From JANXZS01 sp963797255 (GTDB lineage: Bacteria > Acidobacteriota > Terriglobia > Terriglobales > Acidobacteriaceae): 64,000 nt of DNA. Below are positions 41,780 through 53,315 of the stretch, piece after piece (within the stretch, counting starts at the first letter, position 1; every line of letters starts with the position of its first letter). The stretch spans positions 248,001 through 312,000 of the forward strand of contig CAWCOV010000012.1 of the NCBI GenBank assembly GCA_963797255.1, written 5' to 3'. The notes under the pieces are model-generated. The model was not told the DNA's origin and ran no database searches. It saw only the letters and a program-made list of their open reading frames with translations. The position numbers and the translations under genes were made by a program.

Positions 41780-44095
41780 TTACGTGGTCGGTCTCGGCTT
41801 GACGGCGAGGAACTGTGGCGCCACCGGGTTGCCGTTTCCATCCAGCAGCTTGGGATCGATCTGTTGATAGTCCACCGGAACCTGCGTGGGATCGGCGACA
41901 TTCAAATAGTGGACGAGGTTGTCGCCCGCGGTCCCCACGAAGAAGATGTTGTTATCCGGAGAGAACACACCGGTGATGGGAGCGGTTGCCGCGCCAACCA
42001 GCGGGATGGATGAGAGAGTGCTTGTGCCCACCTGGTAGTACGGCATTGGAGCACCGGCGGTTGCCGCCGAACTGTTGTAAGTGATGAATGCCAGTCCGGA
42101 ATTTGGATCGCTAACGACTTGGTTCAGGCTGGCCACACTCGCCGGAATTGCCTTCTGCAGCAGGATGGAAGACGGAATTGTCTGGGCTCCCACGGGGCAG
42201 GCTCCAATCGGAACGGTCACGCCAATGTCATAGAAAGTTGCGGGCGATCCACCCACGCCAAGGATGTGCTTGCCATCGTTGGTGGCCGCGAGTTGCTCCG
42301 TGTCTGCAGGAACCGTTCCGGCCAGCGGATAGTTCGGATTGGCGGAATTGTCCGGGCAGAAGGCATGGGAGACGGTCTGGGATCCGGCGATGAACGCGCC
42401 TACGCTCGGCACGGTTACGGCAATGCCGGGCGCACAGAACGGGTTGTAAGGAGGCGACGGCGGTCCGGGGGACGTGTAGTTGTTATTCAGGTTATTTGTC
42501 GCCATACAGGCGGCGCTCGCCGATTGGCTGGCGGAAATGTCGTAGAGATTCCATCCGGTGAAGGCGCTGTAGATGTAGAGCGTGTTCGGTCCGGTGGCGT
42601 AAAGGGTTTCGCTGTCTGGAGTGAAGACCGCCTGGGTAGCAACTCCGCCAAACGTAGCGAATGTGCCATTCGCCGTGCTGTAGAGATAAAGCACCTTGCG
42701 GATTTGATCGTTGATGAGGACCTTGCTCCCGTCGGGAGATACGGCCAGCACGACTCCGGGAACGTTGGTATCTTCCTTGGTCAGCTTGTTGTCGGGGACG
42801 GAATAGATCATCATCTCGCGATAGCTGCCGAAATAAAGGCTTGTTCCGGACTGGTTCAGCACCATGGAATTCGGATAATACGGCATTCGAACCGCGGCTC
42901 CGACCGTTCCGGTCGTGAGATCGAGAGGGACAAAAGTCTGCGATCCTGTTCCGCTGATCCAGAGATAGTTGCTGGCTGTACCGGGTGTTACTACCTGCAC
43001 CGAATTACTGACCACAGGCTTTCCGTTGCCGAAGACACCAATCTGGTTAATTGGAGACGAATTGCAGGTGGGCGGCTGGCATATTGCGGTAAGCGAGGAG
43101 CTGCCCGGGAAAGTTGAAGTTACTTGTCCCGCGCCGGAGACGCCGATCTGCGTCGGATTGGTGGAGGTGTAGTTCACGGAGATGCCGTTGAGGGTGAAGC
43201 CATTTACATCTTTGATGATGGCGGTGAGCGGCTGAGGCGTAGCCTGCTGAACAACCTTGGGAACGTTCGGATCGCTGCCATCCGCCCAGCCCAGTGAAAT
43301 GCTTGCAGGGGGGCAGGTGTAGAAATATCCGGCGGCGCTGGACGACTGCGAAAGCGTTGCCGTGATTGCCGTTGAGCCTGGATTTTTCGCGGTCGCGATG
43401 CCAGTTGGATCGATGGAAACAATGGTCGTATCGACAGGAGCGAATGTCAGGTTGCCCACGTACTGGGAGTTGATCACGTTGCCAAGATCGTCCTTGACGA
43501 TGGTCTCCTGGCTTAGAGGAAGAACGTTGCCAGCCGCATCCTTGAGAACCTGGTTCTGGGAGACGCAGGCTTGCTGCGTGGGAATACTGATACTGGATAT
43601 TCGAGGATGCACGTACACGGCAACCGTATTGCTGGTGGCGCCGCCCGCGCTGGCCGTGATCTGCACTACGCCACCGGGAAAATAGCCGGGGTTCCTGGGG
43701 TCGAGTTCCGAACCCTTGGGAGGGGTGCAGATGGTGAAGTCGGGGGTTCCGCCTGCGCTGTTGCGGTTCCACGTTCCGCCGCAAAGATTTCCGGTAGGCG
43801 AGATGTCTACCATCTGGAAGTTGGTGCTGCCGTATGTGAAAGAAGAGACGCCGATGGTTTCAGCGGGTGGGCAACTGAAGGCGGTCGCCGCACCGATCTG
43901 CTGCATTTGCCCGTAGGCAAGAGAGATGCCCGTGATTTTCGGTTCCAGGTTAATGGTCGCGATGTCGGTACGCTTGGGCCCGTAGCCGACATTGTTGCAG
44001 TACGCTGCGCTCTTGTTGGAACTGCAGCCCGCAATGTTGATGACGGCCGGAAGAACAAGGAACAGCAGGAAGATCAGGATAAAAAAACGACGCAT
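41780..44095 (-). CDS. lipoprotein with Ig-like (Big_2) and beta-propeller domains
   Basis: 771 residues from ATG 44095, with GGGGAGG before it. A lipobox (LPAVINIAGC, Cys near 24) anchors it to a membrane. Residues about 60-330 contain bacterial Ig-like repeats; the Big_2 signature VSIDPTGIATAKNPGSTAITATLS is clear, and a second similar strand set reads ISVNYTSTNPTQIGVSGAGQVT. Residues about 380-771 have the blades of a YVTN/WD-type beta-propeller (LYFGSYREMMIYSVPDNKL, VLAVSPDGSKVLINDQIRKVLYLYSTANG, FTPDSETLYATG, GVFSPDNNIFFVGTAGDN). Such proteins are usually surface or periplasmic binding proteins. Ligand unknown. Confidence 0.82.
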   Translation of the reverse strand: MRRFFILIFLLFLVLPAVINIAGCSSNKSAAYCNNVGYGPKRTDIATINLEPKITGISLAYGQMQQIGAATAFSCPPAETIGVSSFTYGSTNFQMVDISPTGNLCGGTWNRNSAGGTPDFTICTPPKGSELDPRNPGYFPGGVVQITASAGGATSNTVAVYVHPRISSISIPTQQACVSQNQVLKDAAGNVLPLSQETIVKDDLGNVINSQYVGNLTFAPVDTTIVSIDPTGIATAKNPGSTAITATLSQSSSAAGYFYTCPPASISLGWADGSDPNVPKVVQQATPQPLTAIIKDVNGFTLNGISVNYTSTNPTQIGVSGAGQVTSTFPGSSSLTAICQPPTCNSSPINQIGVFGNGKPVVSNSVQVVTPGTASNYLWISGTGSQTFVPLDLTTGTVGAAVRMPYYPNSMVLNQSGTSLYFGSYREMMIYSVPDNKLTKEDTNVPGVVLAVSPDGSKVLINDQIRKVLYLYSTANGTFATFGGVATQAVFTPDSETLYATGPNTLYIYSAFTGWNLYDISASQSASAACMATNNLNNNYTSPGPPSPPYNPFCAPGIAVTVPSVGAFIAGSQTVSHAFCPDNSANPNYPLAGTVPADTEQLAATNDGKHILGVGGSPATFYDIGVTVPIGACPVGAQTIPSSILLQKAIPASVASLNQVVSDPNSGLAFITYNSSAATAGAPMPYYQVGTSTLSSIPLVGAATAPITGVFSPDNNIFFVGTAGDNLVHYLNVADPTQVPVDYQQIDPKLLDGNGNPVAPQFLAVKPRPTT

Positions 44096-44315
44096 GAAAC
44101 CTCCCCGCCAGACGCAGCCTAGCTGCAACCGGCGGTCGATACCGCAAAGATAGCGAGAACCACACGACCAATCCGCGGTCGAGCGGACTTGCCAGCAGAA
44201 ATGCTCAAAGACTGAGTGTAAAAGGTGCAGGGAGCCTTGAGCAAATGCCGCATGGGAAAACACCTACATTTGACTGGCCGAGTGATGCTTTGTCATCGCG
44301 GCGCGGGTTGGGCGC

Positions 44316-46427
44316 TCACGGCTTCTCCGGCATGTACTGTTCGAACCAATCAAGCGCCCGCTCCATGACGTCGCGGCGGTGCTCCCCCGAAACAAAGTGA
44401 TGCCCCTCGTTGGGATAGACCACAAGCTTGGTAGGGACATGCTGTGCCTTGAGCGCGTGCCAGAACTCAAACGACTGCGGTGCAGGACATTCCCCATCGC
44501 GATCTCCGACCACGACGAGCGTGGGTGTCTTAACCTGGCGAATGAAGTTGATTGCGGAACTCTTGTAGTAGACAACCGGATCGTCATAGACCGAGGCGCC
44601 GAAGTAGGGGACCATCCATTGGTCGATGGAGTTCTGACCATAATAGCTTTGCCAGTTCGAGATGCCCGCTCCGGCAACGGCGGCGTGGAAGCGATTGGTC
44701 TGGGTGACGGCGAACATGGTCATGAATCCGCCATAACTCCAGCCGGTGAGGCCGACGCGGGTTCCGTCGACGGGATACTTCGCGACCACGGCGTCGACTC
44801 CGGCAACAATGTCGTGCAGGTCGCCGTAGCCGAAGTCCTTGCGATTGGCGAGGGTGAAGGCTTCGCCTGATCCATAGCTGCCGCGCGGGTTCGGAAACAA
44901 CACAAAATAGCCGAGCGGGGAAAAGGCGGTGGCGTTGAAGCTGACGCCCGGCCAGCGGGGAATCATAGCGGCGGCTGGGCCTCCGTGGACGGAGACGATC
45001 ATGGGGTACTTCTTCGCCGGATCGTAGTTGGCGGGGTAGAGCAGCCAGCCCTGCACGTCGAATTTTCCGGTGGAAGCTTCGCTGGTCCAGGTGATGGATT
45101 CAGCCTTGCCCCACACGGGTTTCAAGGCGTCATTGACGTGAGTGATCTGGCGGAATTCGCCGCCGAATTTGCCGACGAAAATCTCCGGCGGTTGCGCCCA
45201 CGAACTGCGAATTTGCGCCACTTCGCCATCGGACGCGAAGGACAGGCTGCCTGCCAGACGGCCATCTTCGACGGTCGCTGGAAGATCGAATTCCGTCTTG
45301 CTGTCCTGTCCGGAAAGTGCGCCGACGTAAGTAAAAGCACTATTGCCGTTCTTGACGAGGCTTATGCCGAGAGTCTTGTTGTCTTTCCAATAGATCCACG
45401 CGGGGGTGGCGCTGCGATTTGTAGTGAGGACGACGGGGCGAGGCTCGCCTCCGGCTGAAGGGATCACGTAGATATCTCCGCCGGTGGATCCCTGATCGCT
45501 CATCAGACCGCCGATCAGAGCAATGTATTTGCCATCTGGAGACCAGCGGGGCACGGCGATTTGCAGACCGTGGAGAGGAGAAGTGGTGTGGTCGGGATCG
45601 AGGATGGAGGTGGGCTGCGAGGCTCCGATTTGCTGGGTGTAAAGCTGGGCGAGCCACCAGTTGTTTTCTCCCGGGGGCTGGGCGGCGATATAGGCGATCT
45701 TCTTCGAGTCCGGCGCCCAGTCGAATTCATAGACATGCAGGTTGGCCGGAGTCAGGGTTTGCAACTGCCCGTTTGCCTGGGAGACGGCGGCGGCGTGCTG
45801 GATCTCGACTCCGTCCTCGCCAATCACGCCTGCCGGGGGCTTCATCGCATCGAGAGCTCCCGCCCGGCGTGTAGCGTTCTCGACATAGAGGAAGCCAATG
45901 TTTTTGCCATCAGGGGACCACTGAAGGGACGACACAAAGCCGCTTAGCTGGCTTTTCTGGATGGGAGTCGCATTACTGCCCACGGTTGCGACATAAATCT
46001 GAAATTGGCGTGAGGTTTGGCAATTCGACAGGAACGCCAGCAGCCTGCCGTCAGGCGACCAGGCTATGTCGCCTTCATCGCAGGAGGCGGATCGGTTTGG
46101 AACCGCCGTGATGGGTTGGGTTTGCGCGGGATTCTGCAGGTCCGCGAGCTGAATCTCCACGCCCCCGGCAGCAGTTTCGACGACCCAGGCAATCTGTTTT
46201 CCGTCCGGCGAGAGGGCTGTCTGGCGGAAATTACGCACCTTTGCCAGCTGGTCGAGGGTATCTGCGATGCGGGGATCGGGCTGGCGCGGAGGGGAATCCG
46301 GGGTGTTTTGAGCGTCCGCGGGGACCGAAATGCTGGAGAGGGAGAGAAAAAGCACCACGAGTGGGGCAAAACGGGGACGAGCGGCGACCAACGAATTAAC
46401 GAACCTCATGGGTAGGGATGCTAGCAT
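44316..46427 (-). CDS. S9-family prolyl oligopeptidase-like serine peptidase, secreted
   Basis: 703 residues. Signal peptide within the first 40 residues (VVLFLSLSSISVPADAQ). A seven-bladed beta-propeller fills residues about 50-430 with repeated WSPDG and FSPDG-like elements. The C-terminal alpha/beta hydrolase has MIVSVHGGPAAAM, the nucleophile in GWSYGGFMTMF, Asp in VVGDRDGECP and His in NEGHHFVS. The type is dipeptidyl / acylaminoacyl peptidase. No ribosome site stands out before the first ATG; the in-frame ATG at codon 7 is a possible start. Upstream is the long str leader on the other strand. Confidence 0.92.
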   Translation of the reverse strand: MLASLPMRFVNSLVAARPRFAPLVVLFLSLSSISVPADAQNTPDSPPRQPDPRIADTLDQLAKVRNFRQTALSPDGKQIAWVVETAAGGVEIQLADLQNPAQTQPITAVPNRSASCDEGDIAWSPDGRLLAFLSNCQTSRQFQIYVATVGSNATPIQKSQLSGFVSSLQWSPDGKNIGFLYVENATRRAGALDAMKPPAGVIGEDGVEIQHAAAVSQANGQLQTLTPANLHVYEFDWAPDSKKIAYIAAQPPGENNWWLAQLYTQQIGASQPTSILDPDHTTSPLHGLQIAVPRWSPDGKYIALIGGLMSDQGSTGGDIYVIPSAGGEPRPVVLTTNRSATPAWIYWKDNKTLGISLVKNGNSAFTYVGALSGQDSKTEFDLPATVEDGRLAGSLSFASDGEVAQIRSSWAQPPEIFVGKFGGEFRQITHVNDALKPVWGKAESITWTSEASTGKFDVQGWLLYPANYDPAKKYPMIVSVHGGPAAAMIPRWPGVSFNATAFSPLGYFVLFPNPRGSYGSGEAFTLANRKDFGYGDLHDIVAGVDAVVAKYPVDGTRVGLTGWSYGGFMTMFAVTQTNRFHAAVAGAGISNWQSYYGQNSIDQWMVPYFGASVYDDPVVYYKSSAINFIRQVKTPTLVVVGDRDGECPAPQSFEFWHALKAQHVPTKLVVYPNEGHHFVSGEHRRDVMERALDWFEQYMPEKP

Positions 46428-46501
46428 GTAGATGGTTCTGATCCGAGAGAGTTCTTCGGGCGTGAATTTATCGATTTTTCACTGAACAAACCGCGTTTTG
46501 A

Positions 46502-46530
46502 TTGACGTTGGACCCTCCTCTTGCTATTGT
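46502..46530 (+). promoter_or_regulatory. str operon promoter
   Basis: -35 TTGACG (46502-46507) and -10 TATTGT (46525-46530) separated by 17 bp, giving a start near 46537 and a leader of about 430 nt before rpsL. Confidence 0.55.
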
Positions 46531-46599
46531 AAAAAGGTTCCGCGAGTAAGCGTCCGCCTCAGTGTGCTTGGGGTAGACGTAGCAATTGAACCGCAGCGG

Positions 46600-46835
46600 C
46601 CGGCTGTTTGCCTTGAGTTTTTAGGGTAGCGCGGGCCAGGAAGTAAAGTTGCGGCCTATCGCATCGGTGCCTGCGACACCCCCCACCTCGGGAGGCTATG
46701 TGGGCCGGAAACACGAAACGGAGCTGGCTCTTCGGGCATACTCCTGGGGGATAACCCGGGAGAGAAATTTGCTGCGAGGACGCACGGCCACCGTCGTGGG
46801 TCATGTCTGGTAAGGAAGCTAGGCAGACGCGAAGC
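46600..46835 (+). ncRNA. unassigned structured RNA in the rpsL leader
   Basis: A closed set of pairings can be read directly. Outer stem GTTTGCCT (46606-46613) with AGGCAGAC (46821-46828); next GGTGCCTGCG (46666-46675) with CGCACGGCCACC (46781-46792, two bulges); then CCCCCA (46680-46685) with TGGGGG (46745-46750); GGAG (46691-46694) with CTCC (46741-46744) and TATG with CATA inside it; a small CCGG/CGG hairpin closes the middle. A rod of about 225 nt with nested helices resembles a regulatory RNA or a 6S-like rod, but I found no signature of 6S RNA, RNase P, SRP RNA, tmRNA or a known riboswitch. It may be a ribosomal-protein leader or an independent RNA. Covariation was not tested. Confidence 0.4.
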
Positions 46836-46967
46836 AGGATTTGAGGTAGCTTTGCGCGGATTTTCGGTGCGCAGTCATGCGTACTGATCTCTACGCGCGG
46901 TTCCCGGGTCACTGAGACCGCGTTGTTTGAATTCAGGATTGCAGTACACAGGCGTAAGGAGTCAGGT

Positions 46968-47351
46968 TTGCCTACATTTAGTCAGCTTGTCAGAAAGGGC
47001 CGTACCGCACCGCGGTATAAGACGGCCAGTCCGGCGCTGCAGGGTTCACCACAGCGGCGCGGTGTTTGCACGCGCGTATATACCCAGACGCCCAAGAAGC
47101 CGAATTCGGCTCTTCGTAAGGTTGCGCGTGTTCGCCTGACCAACGGGATCGAAGTCACGACCTACATCCCCGGCATCGGCCACAACCTGCAGGAGCACTC
47201 GATTGTGCTTATCCGCGGCGGCCGCGTGAAGGACCTTCCGGGCGTTCGCTATCACGTTGTTCGCGGCACACTGGATTCCGTTGGCGTTGCCAACCGCAAG
47301 CAGAGCCGTTCCAAGTATGGCGCCAAGCGCGCAAAGGGCGGAGCCAAGTAG
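46968..47351 (+). CDS. rpsL: ribosomal protein uS12
   Basis: 127 residues, small-subunit decoding-centre protein. I start it at TTG 46968 (LPTFSQLVRKGR) because this matches the universal MPTxxQLVRKGR N-terminus and AAGGAG lies seven bases before it; the frame is open 45 bp further up. PKKPNSALRKVARV and GGRVKDLPGVRYH are intact with Lys at the two positions where streptomycin-resistance changes occur, so it reads as wild type. A TTG start on such a highly expressed gene is notable. First gene of the str operon. Confidence 0.96.
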   Translation: MPTFSQLVRKGRTAPRYKTASPALQGSPQRRGVCTRVYTQTPKKPNSALRKVARVRLTNGIEVTTYIPGIGHNLQEHSIVLIRGGRVKDLPGVRYHVVRGTLDSVGVANRKQSRSKYGAKRAKGGAK

Positions 47352-47378
47352 GCTCCCCGGAATAAGGGTTGAGGAACT

Positions 47379-47849
47379 ATGCCGAGAAAAGGACATATCG
47401 CGAAACGTGAGGTCGCAGCTGACCCCGTTTACAACTCCACGCTGGTGACGAAGTTTGTCAACTCCATGATGTGGGGCGGAAAGAAGTCGACGGCTCAGAC
47501 CATCTTCTACACCGCCATGACCAACCTGGAGCAGCGCGGCGGCGACGAAGCGCTCAAGCTCTTCAAGAAGGCAGTGGAGAATTGCAAGCCATTGCTCGAA
47601 GTGAAGACGCGACGGGTGGGCGGCGCCAATTACCAGGTTCCGATCGAAGTTAATCCTGACCGGCGCACCTCGCTGGCGATTCGCTGGCTGGTGAACTACG
47701 GCCGGGCCCGGGGCGAGAAGGGCATGATCGAGAAGCTCTCGAACGAGCTTCTGGATGCGGCGAACGGCCGCGGCGCGGCGATGAAGAAGAAGGAAGACGT
47801 TCATCGCATGGCCGAAGCAAACAAGGCCTTCGCGCACTATCGCTGGTAG
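47379..47849 (+). CDS. rpsG: ribosomal protein uS7
   Basis: 156 residues, binds the 3' domain of 16S rRNA and starts head assembly. PRKGHIAKREVAADPVYNS, VNSMMWGGKKSTAQ and VGGANYQVPIEVNPDRRTSLAIRW are the family blocks, ending MAEANKAFAHYRW. TGAGGA precedes the ATG, 27 bp after rpsL. In E. coli uS7 represses its own operon by binding between rpsL and rpsG; the gap here is too short for that fold. Confidence 0.97.
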   Translation: MPRKGHIAKREVAADPVYNSTLVTKFVNSMMWGGKKSTAQTIFYTAMTNLEQRGGDEALKLFKKAVENCKPLLEVKTRRVGGANYQVPIEVNPDRRTSLAIRWLVNYGRARGEKGMIEKLSNELLDAANGRGAAMKKKEDVHRMAEANKAFAHYRW

Positions 47850-47972
47850 TTTCGCCTGGGCGAGACGTTTCCGCGACCTGGATTCGAGAGAATGTGCCCG
47901 CATGCACGCGAGCGGGCGGAATGAATGTGCAAGTGAACCGCAGGCTCGGCCTGCAAGAGTGAGAGATACAAA

Positions 47973-50057
<2,085 letters not shown>

Positions 50058-50135
50058 GCAGTGAGAGTTTGCGGGTCATGAGTTGCGGGGCCCGATGAGA
50101 GAAACAGTTTCGTAGAACGAGCGAGAGGGGACACG

Positions 50136-51323
50136 ATGGCGAAGGAGAAGTTTGACCGGTCCAAGCCGCATGTGAATGTGGGCACGATTGGGCACATTGA
50201 TCACGGGAAGACGACGTTGACGGCGGCGATCACGAAGGTGTTGTCGAAGCACAACCCGAAGAACTCGTTCCGTTCGTTTGATTCGATTGACAACGCACCG
50301 GAAGAGCGCGAGCGCGGCATCACGATTGCGACCGCGCACGTGGAGTACGAGACGGCGAATCGCCACTACGCGCACGTGGATTGCCCGGGCCACGCGGATT
50401 ACATCAAGAACATGATCACCGGCGCGGCGCAGATGGACGGAGCCATTCTGGTGGTTGCGGCGACCGACGGTCCCATGCCGCAGACCAAGGAGCACGTGCT
50501 CCTGGCCCGCCAGGTAGGCGTGCCGTATGTGTGCGTGTTTCTGAACAAGTGCGATGCGGTGGAAGATCCGGAATTGATCGACCTGGTGGAGATGGAAGTT
50601 CGGGAGCTGTTGTCGAAGTATGAATACCCGGGCGACGATTTGCCGGTCATCCGCGGCTCAGCGCTGGGCGCATTGAACGGCGAAGGGCAGTGGGAGAAGT
50701 CGGTTGACGAGTTGATGGAAGCGGTGGACAAGAATGTGCCCATGCCGGCGCGTGCGATTGATCTGCCATTCCTGATGCCGATTGAAGATATTTTCTCGAT
50801 CTCCGGCCGCGGCACGGTGGTGACGGGCAGGATCGAGCGCGGCAAGATCAAGGTGGGCGAGGACGCCGAGATTGTCGGCTTCCGCGAGACCCGCAAGACG
50901 GTTGTCACCGGCGTGGAAATGTTCAAGAAGCAGCTGGACGAAGGCCTGGCGGGCGACAATGCCGGACTTCTTCTGCGCGGCATCGCCAAGGAAGACGTGG
51001 AGCGCGGCATGGTTCTGGCCAAGCCGGGATCGATTACGCCGCACACCAAGTTCACCGGTCAGGTGTACGTGTTGTCGAAGGAAGAGGGTGGCCGTCATAC
51101 TCCGTTCTTCAACGGATATCGTCCCCAGTTCTACTTCCGCACCACGGACGTGACGGGTACGGCGAAGCTTCCGGAAGGCACGGAGATGGTGATGCCGGGC
51201 GATAACGTGCTGCTTGAAATCGAGCTGCACACCCCGGTGGCGATGGAGAAGGGTCTGCGTTTTGCCATCCGCGAAGGCGGACGCACCGTAGGCGCCGGAA
51301 CCATCACCGACATCGTCAAGTAG
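50136..51323 (+). CDS. tuf: elongation factor Tu
   Basis: 395 residues, brings aminoacyl-tRNA to the ribosome. GTPase motifs GHIDHGKTTLTAAIT, DCPGHADYIKNMITGAAQMD, NKCDAVED and SALGALNG; effector loop APEERERGITIATAHVEYE, with Ala where many proteobacteria have Asn. Domain III ends VGAGTITDIVK. AGAGGGGA precedes the ATG. Only one tuf copy is in the window; a second copy elsewhere cannot be excluded. Confidence 0.98.
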   Translation: MAKEKFDRSKPHVNVGTIGHIDHGKTTLTAAITKVLSKHNPKNSFRSFDSIDNAPEERERGITIATAHVEYETANRHYAHVDCPGHADYIKNMITGAAQMDGAILVVAATDGPMPQTKEHVLLARQVGVPYVCVFLNKCDAVEDPELIDLVEMEVRELLSKYEYPGDDLPVIRGSALGALNGEGQWEKSVDELMEAVDKNVPMPARAIDLPFLMPIEDIFSISGRGTVVTGRIERGKIKVGEDAEIVGFRETRKTVVTGVEMFKKQLDEGLAGDNAGLLLRGIAKEDVERGMVLAKPGSITPHTKFTGQVYVLSKEEGGRHTPFFNGYRPQFYFRTTDVTGTAKLPEGTEMVMPGDNVLLEIELHTPVAMEKGLRFAIREGGRTVGAGTITDIVK

Positions 51324-51360
51324 GCGTTTAGTAGACGAGCTTTCGTAAACGAATTTAAAA

Positions 51361-51388
51361 GCCCGGAGAGCCAATAAGTTCTCCGGGC
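51361..51388 (+). promoter_or_regulatory. hairpin between tuf and rpsJ
   Basis: Perfect arms GCCCGGAGA and TCTCCGGGC with a 10-nt loop, 16 bp before the rpsJ start codon. No U-run follows on the plus strand, so it is not a good terminator of the str transcript; it is more likely a leader element of the S10 operon or a partial terminator. An A-run before it would make it a terminator only for the opposite strand, which has no gene here. Confidence 0.55.
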
Positions 51389-51404
51389 ATGAAAGAACAC
51401 AACG

Positions 51405-51722
<318 letters not shown>

Positions 51723-51788
51723 AACTTTAACCGCAGTACCCCGGCAGTGCGCGACGGTGTTCACGGCGCATGATGAGGAGGAGAGACG

Positions 51789-52532
51789 ATGGCAGTTACA
51801 GGAATTCTAGGCAAGAAGATCGGCATGACGCAGATATTTGACGATAAGGGTGACGTTCATCCTATTACCGTCCTGCAGGCTGGTCCTTGCGTGATCACGC
51901 ATTTGAAGACGCTGGCGAAGGACGGATACGACGCGGCCCAGATCGGCCTGGTCGAGTTCGTCAAGAGCTCCAAGGTCAACAAGCCGATGGCGGGTCACTT
52001 TGCCAAGAGCAACGTTCCCCCGGTCAAGCTGATGCGCGAAGTGCCTTATGAAGCCACGGCACCTGCAGCAGAAGGCGAAGAGGCGGGAGCAGCGGTTAAG
52101 GCCGGCGACAAGGTCCTCGTGGATATTTTCTCGGAAGAGAGATATGTCGACGTGATCGGCACCAGCAAGGGACGCGGATTTGCGGGCGTCGTTCGCCGCC
52201 ACAACTTCGGCGGTGGTCCCAAGGCGCACGGACACATGTTCCAGGTGCAGGGATCGATCGGTGCATCGTCGTTTCCCTCGCGTGTATTTCCGGGACAGCG
52301 CATGCCGGGTCACTATGGCGTGGATCGCGTAACGGTTCGCAACCTGCGCATTCGCGGGATTGATCTGGAAGAGAATTTGTTGATGGTCGAAGGTGCGGTT
52401 CCGGGTCCGAGAGATGGATACGTCCTGATCTCCAAGGCCAAGGCTCCGCCGCGCGAGCGCCGTGGATTCGGTGGTTCGGGCACAGTTGATCCGTTGAAGG
52501 CTTCGAAGAAGGCTTCAGCCAAGAAGAAGTAG
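51789..52532 (+). CDS. rplC: ribosomal protein uL3
   Basis: 247 residues, longer than the usual 205-215, with an inserted Glu/Ala-rich section (EATAPAAEGEEAGAAVKAGD) in the middle and a Lys/Ala-rich C-terminal tail (KASKKASAKKK). Core motifs ILGKKIGMTQIF, GTSKGRGFAGVVRRHNF, GSIGASSFPSRVFPGQRMPGHYG are intact. AGGAGGAGAG stands before the ATG. Confidence 0.96.
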   Translation: MAVTGILGKKIGMTQIFDDKGDVHPITVLQAGPCVITHLKTLAKDGYDAAQIGLVEFVKSSKVNKPMAGHFAKSNVPPVKLMREVPYEATAPAAEGEEAGAAVKAGDKVLVDIFSEERYVDVIGTSKGRGFAGVVRRHNFGGGPKAHGHMFQVQGSIGASSFPSRVFPGQRMPGHYGVDRVTVRNLRIRGIDLEENLLMVEGAVPGPRDGYVLISKAKAPPRERRGFGGSGTVDPLKASKKASAKKK

Positions 52533-52640
52533 GGACTAGCCGTTCCGGGCAGAAGCGCCCAAGTGGGCGCGGGGCCGGGAAGGCATGGAATTGAGCCAGG
52601 GCGAACGCAGTATGCGCAGTCCGGCTTGAAAGAGAAAACG

Positions 52641-53315
52641 ATGGCAAACTTTGACGTACTCGATCTCGGCGGAAAGAAGGTTGGCTCAATCGAGCTGGCC
52701 GATGAAGTGTTCGCGCCGAGCCAGGTAAATGACGCATTGCTCTGGGAAGCGGTGAAACACTACCGCGCCGCACTGCGCCAGGGAACCGCGGCGACCAAGA
52801 ATCGCAAGCTGGTCGCAGGCTCGGGCAAGAAGCTGTGGAAGCAGAAGGGCACGGGCCGCGCCCGCGTCGCCTCTGTCCGCTCGCCGCTCTGGAGACATGG
52901 CGGAACGGTCCACGGACCTCAGCCCCGCTCGTATGACTATGCCTTCCCGAAGAAGAAGCTTCTGGGTGCGTTGCGCTCTGCGCTCGCGGCCAAACTGGCG
53001 GATGGCAAGTTGACGATTGTGGACACGCTGGAGCTGAAAGAACCGAAGGCGAAGCTGTACCGCGAAGCGTTGAACAAGCTCGAGGCGAAGCGCACAGTGC
53101 TGATCGTCGAGAACAGCCAGACGCTGGGCCGCTCGGTGATCCTCGGAGCGCGGAACCTGGCCGGCGTTGAGCTGATGCTGGGCAACGAAGTTCATCCTTA
53201 CGATCTGCTGCGCCACGAACGCGCCATCTTCTCGGTGACTGCGATCGAAGGTCTGCAGGAGATGCTGAAGAAGACTGTGTCGAAGCGCAAGCTGGCACAG
53301 GCGGAGGTGGCCTAA
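52641..53315 (+). CDS. rplD: ribosomal protein uL4
   Basis: 224 residues from ATG 52641; the frame is open 78 bp upstream but that part is intergenic. The tunnel loop reads AGSGKKLWKQKGTGRARVASVRSPLWRHGGTVHGPQPRSY. In E. coli L4 represses the S10 operon; no matching leader fold was checked. Its stop is followed directly by the rplW ATG (TAAATG). Confidence 0.97.
   Translation: MANFDVLDLGGKKVGSIELADEVFAPSQVNDALLWEAVKHYRAALRQGTAATKNRKLVAGSGKKLWKQKGTGRARVASVRSPLWRHGGTVHGPQPRSYDYAFPKKKLLGALRSALAAKLADGKLTIVDTLELKEPKAKLYREALNKLEAKRTVLIVENSQTLGRSVILGARNLAGVELMLGNEVHPYDLLRHERAIFSVTAIEGLQEMLKKTVSKRKLAQAEVA

Larger units (their letters stand above)
46428..46967 (+). other. long untranslated leader region of the str operon, 540 bp
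   Basis: Gene-free stretch in front of rpsL. It contains a promoter at 46502-46530 and a strongly structured segment at 46600-46835, then further small hairpins (GCGTA/TACGC near 46880 and GGTC/GACC near 46905) and the rpsL ribosome site at 46956. A 117-codon minus-strand frame in it lacks any coding sign. Confidence 0.6.

Noticed and set aside
46600..46835. Naming the rpsL leader RNA as 6S or SRP RNA
   Set aside because: The rod shape is suggestive, but I could not find the conserved bubble sequence of 6S or the GGAA tetraloop with AGCAG motif of SRP RNA, so I left it unassigned.
46559..46912. 117-codon minus-strand frame in front of rpsL
   Set aside because: It overlaps the structured leader, has no ribosome site and an Arg/Pro-rich composition typical of antisense frames in GC-rich DNA.
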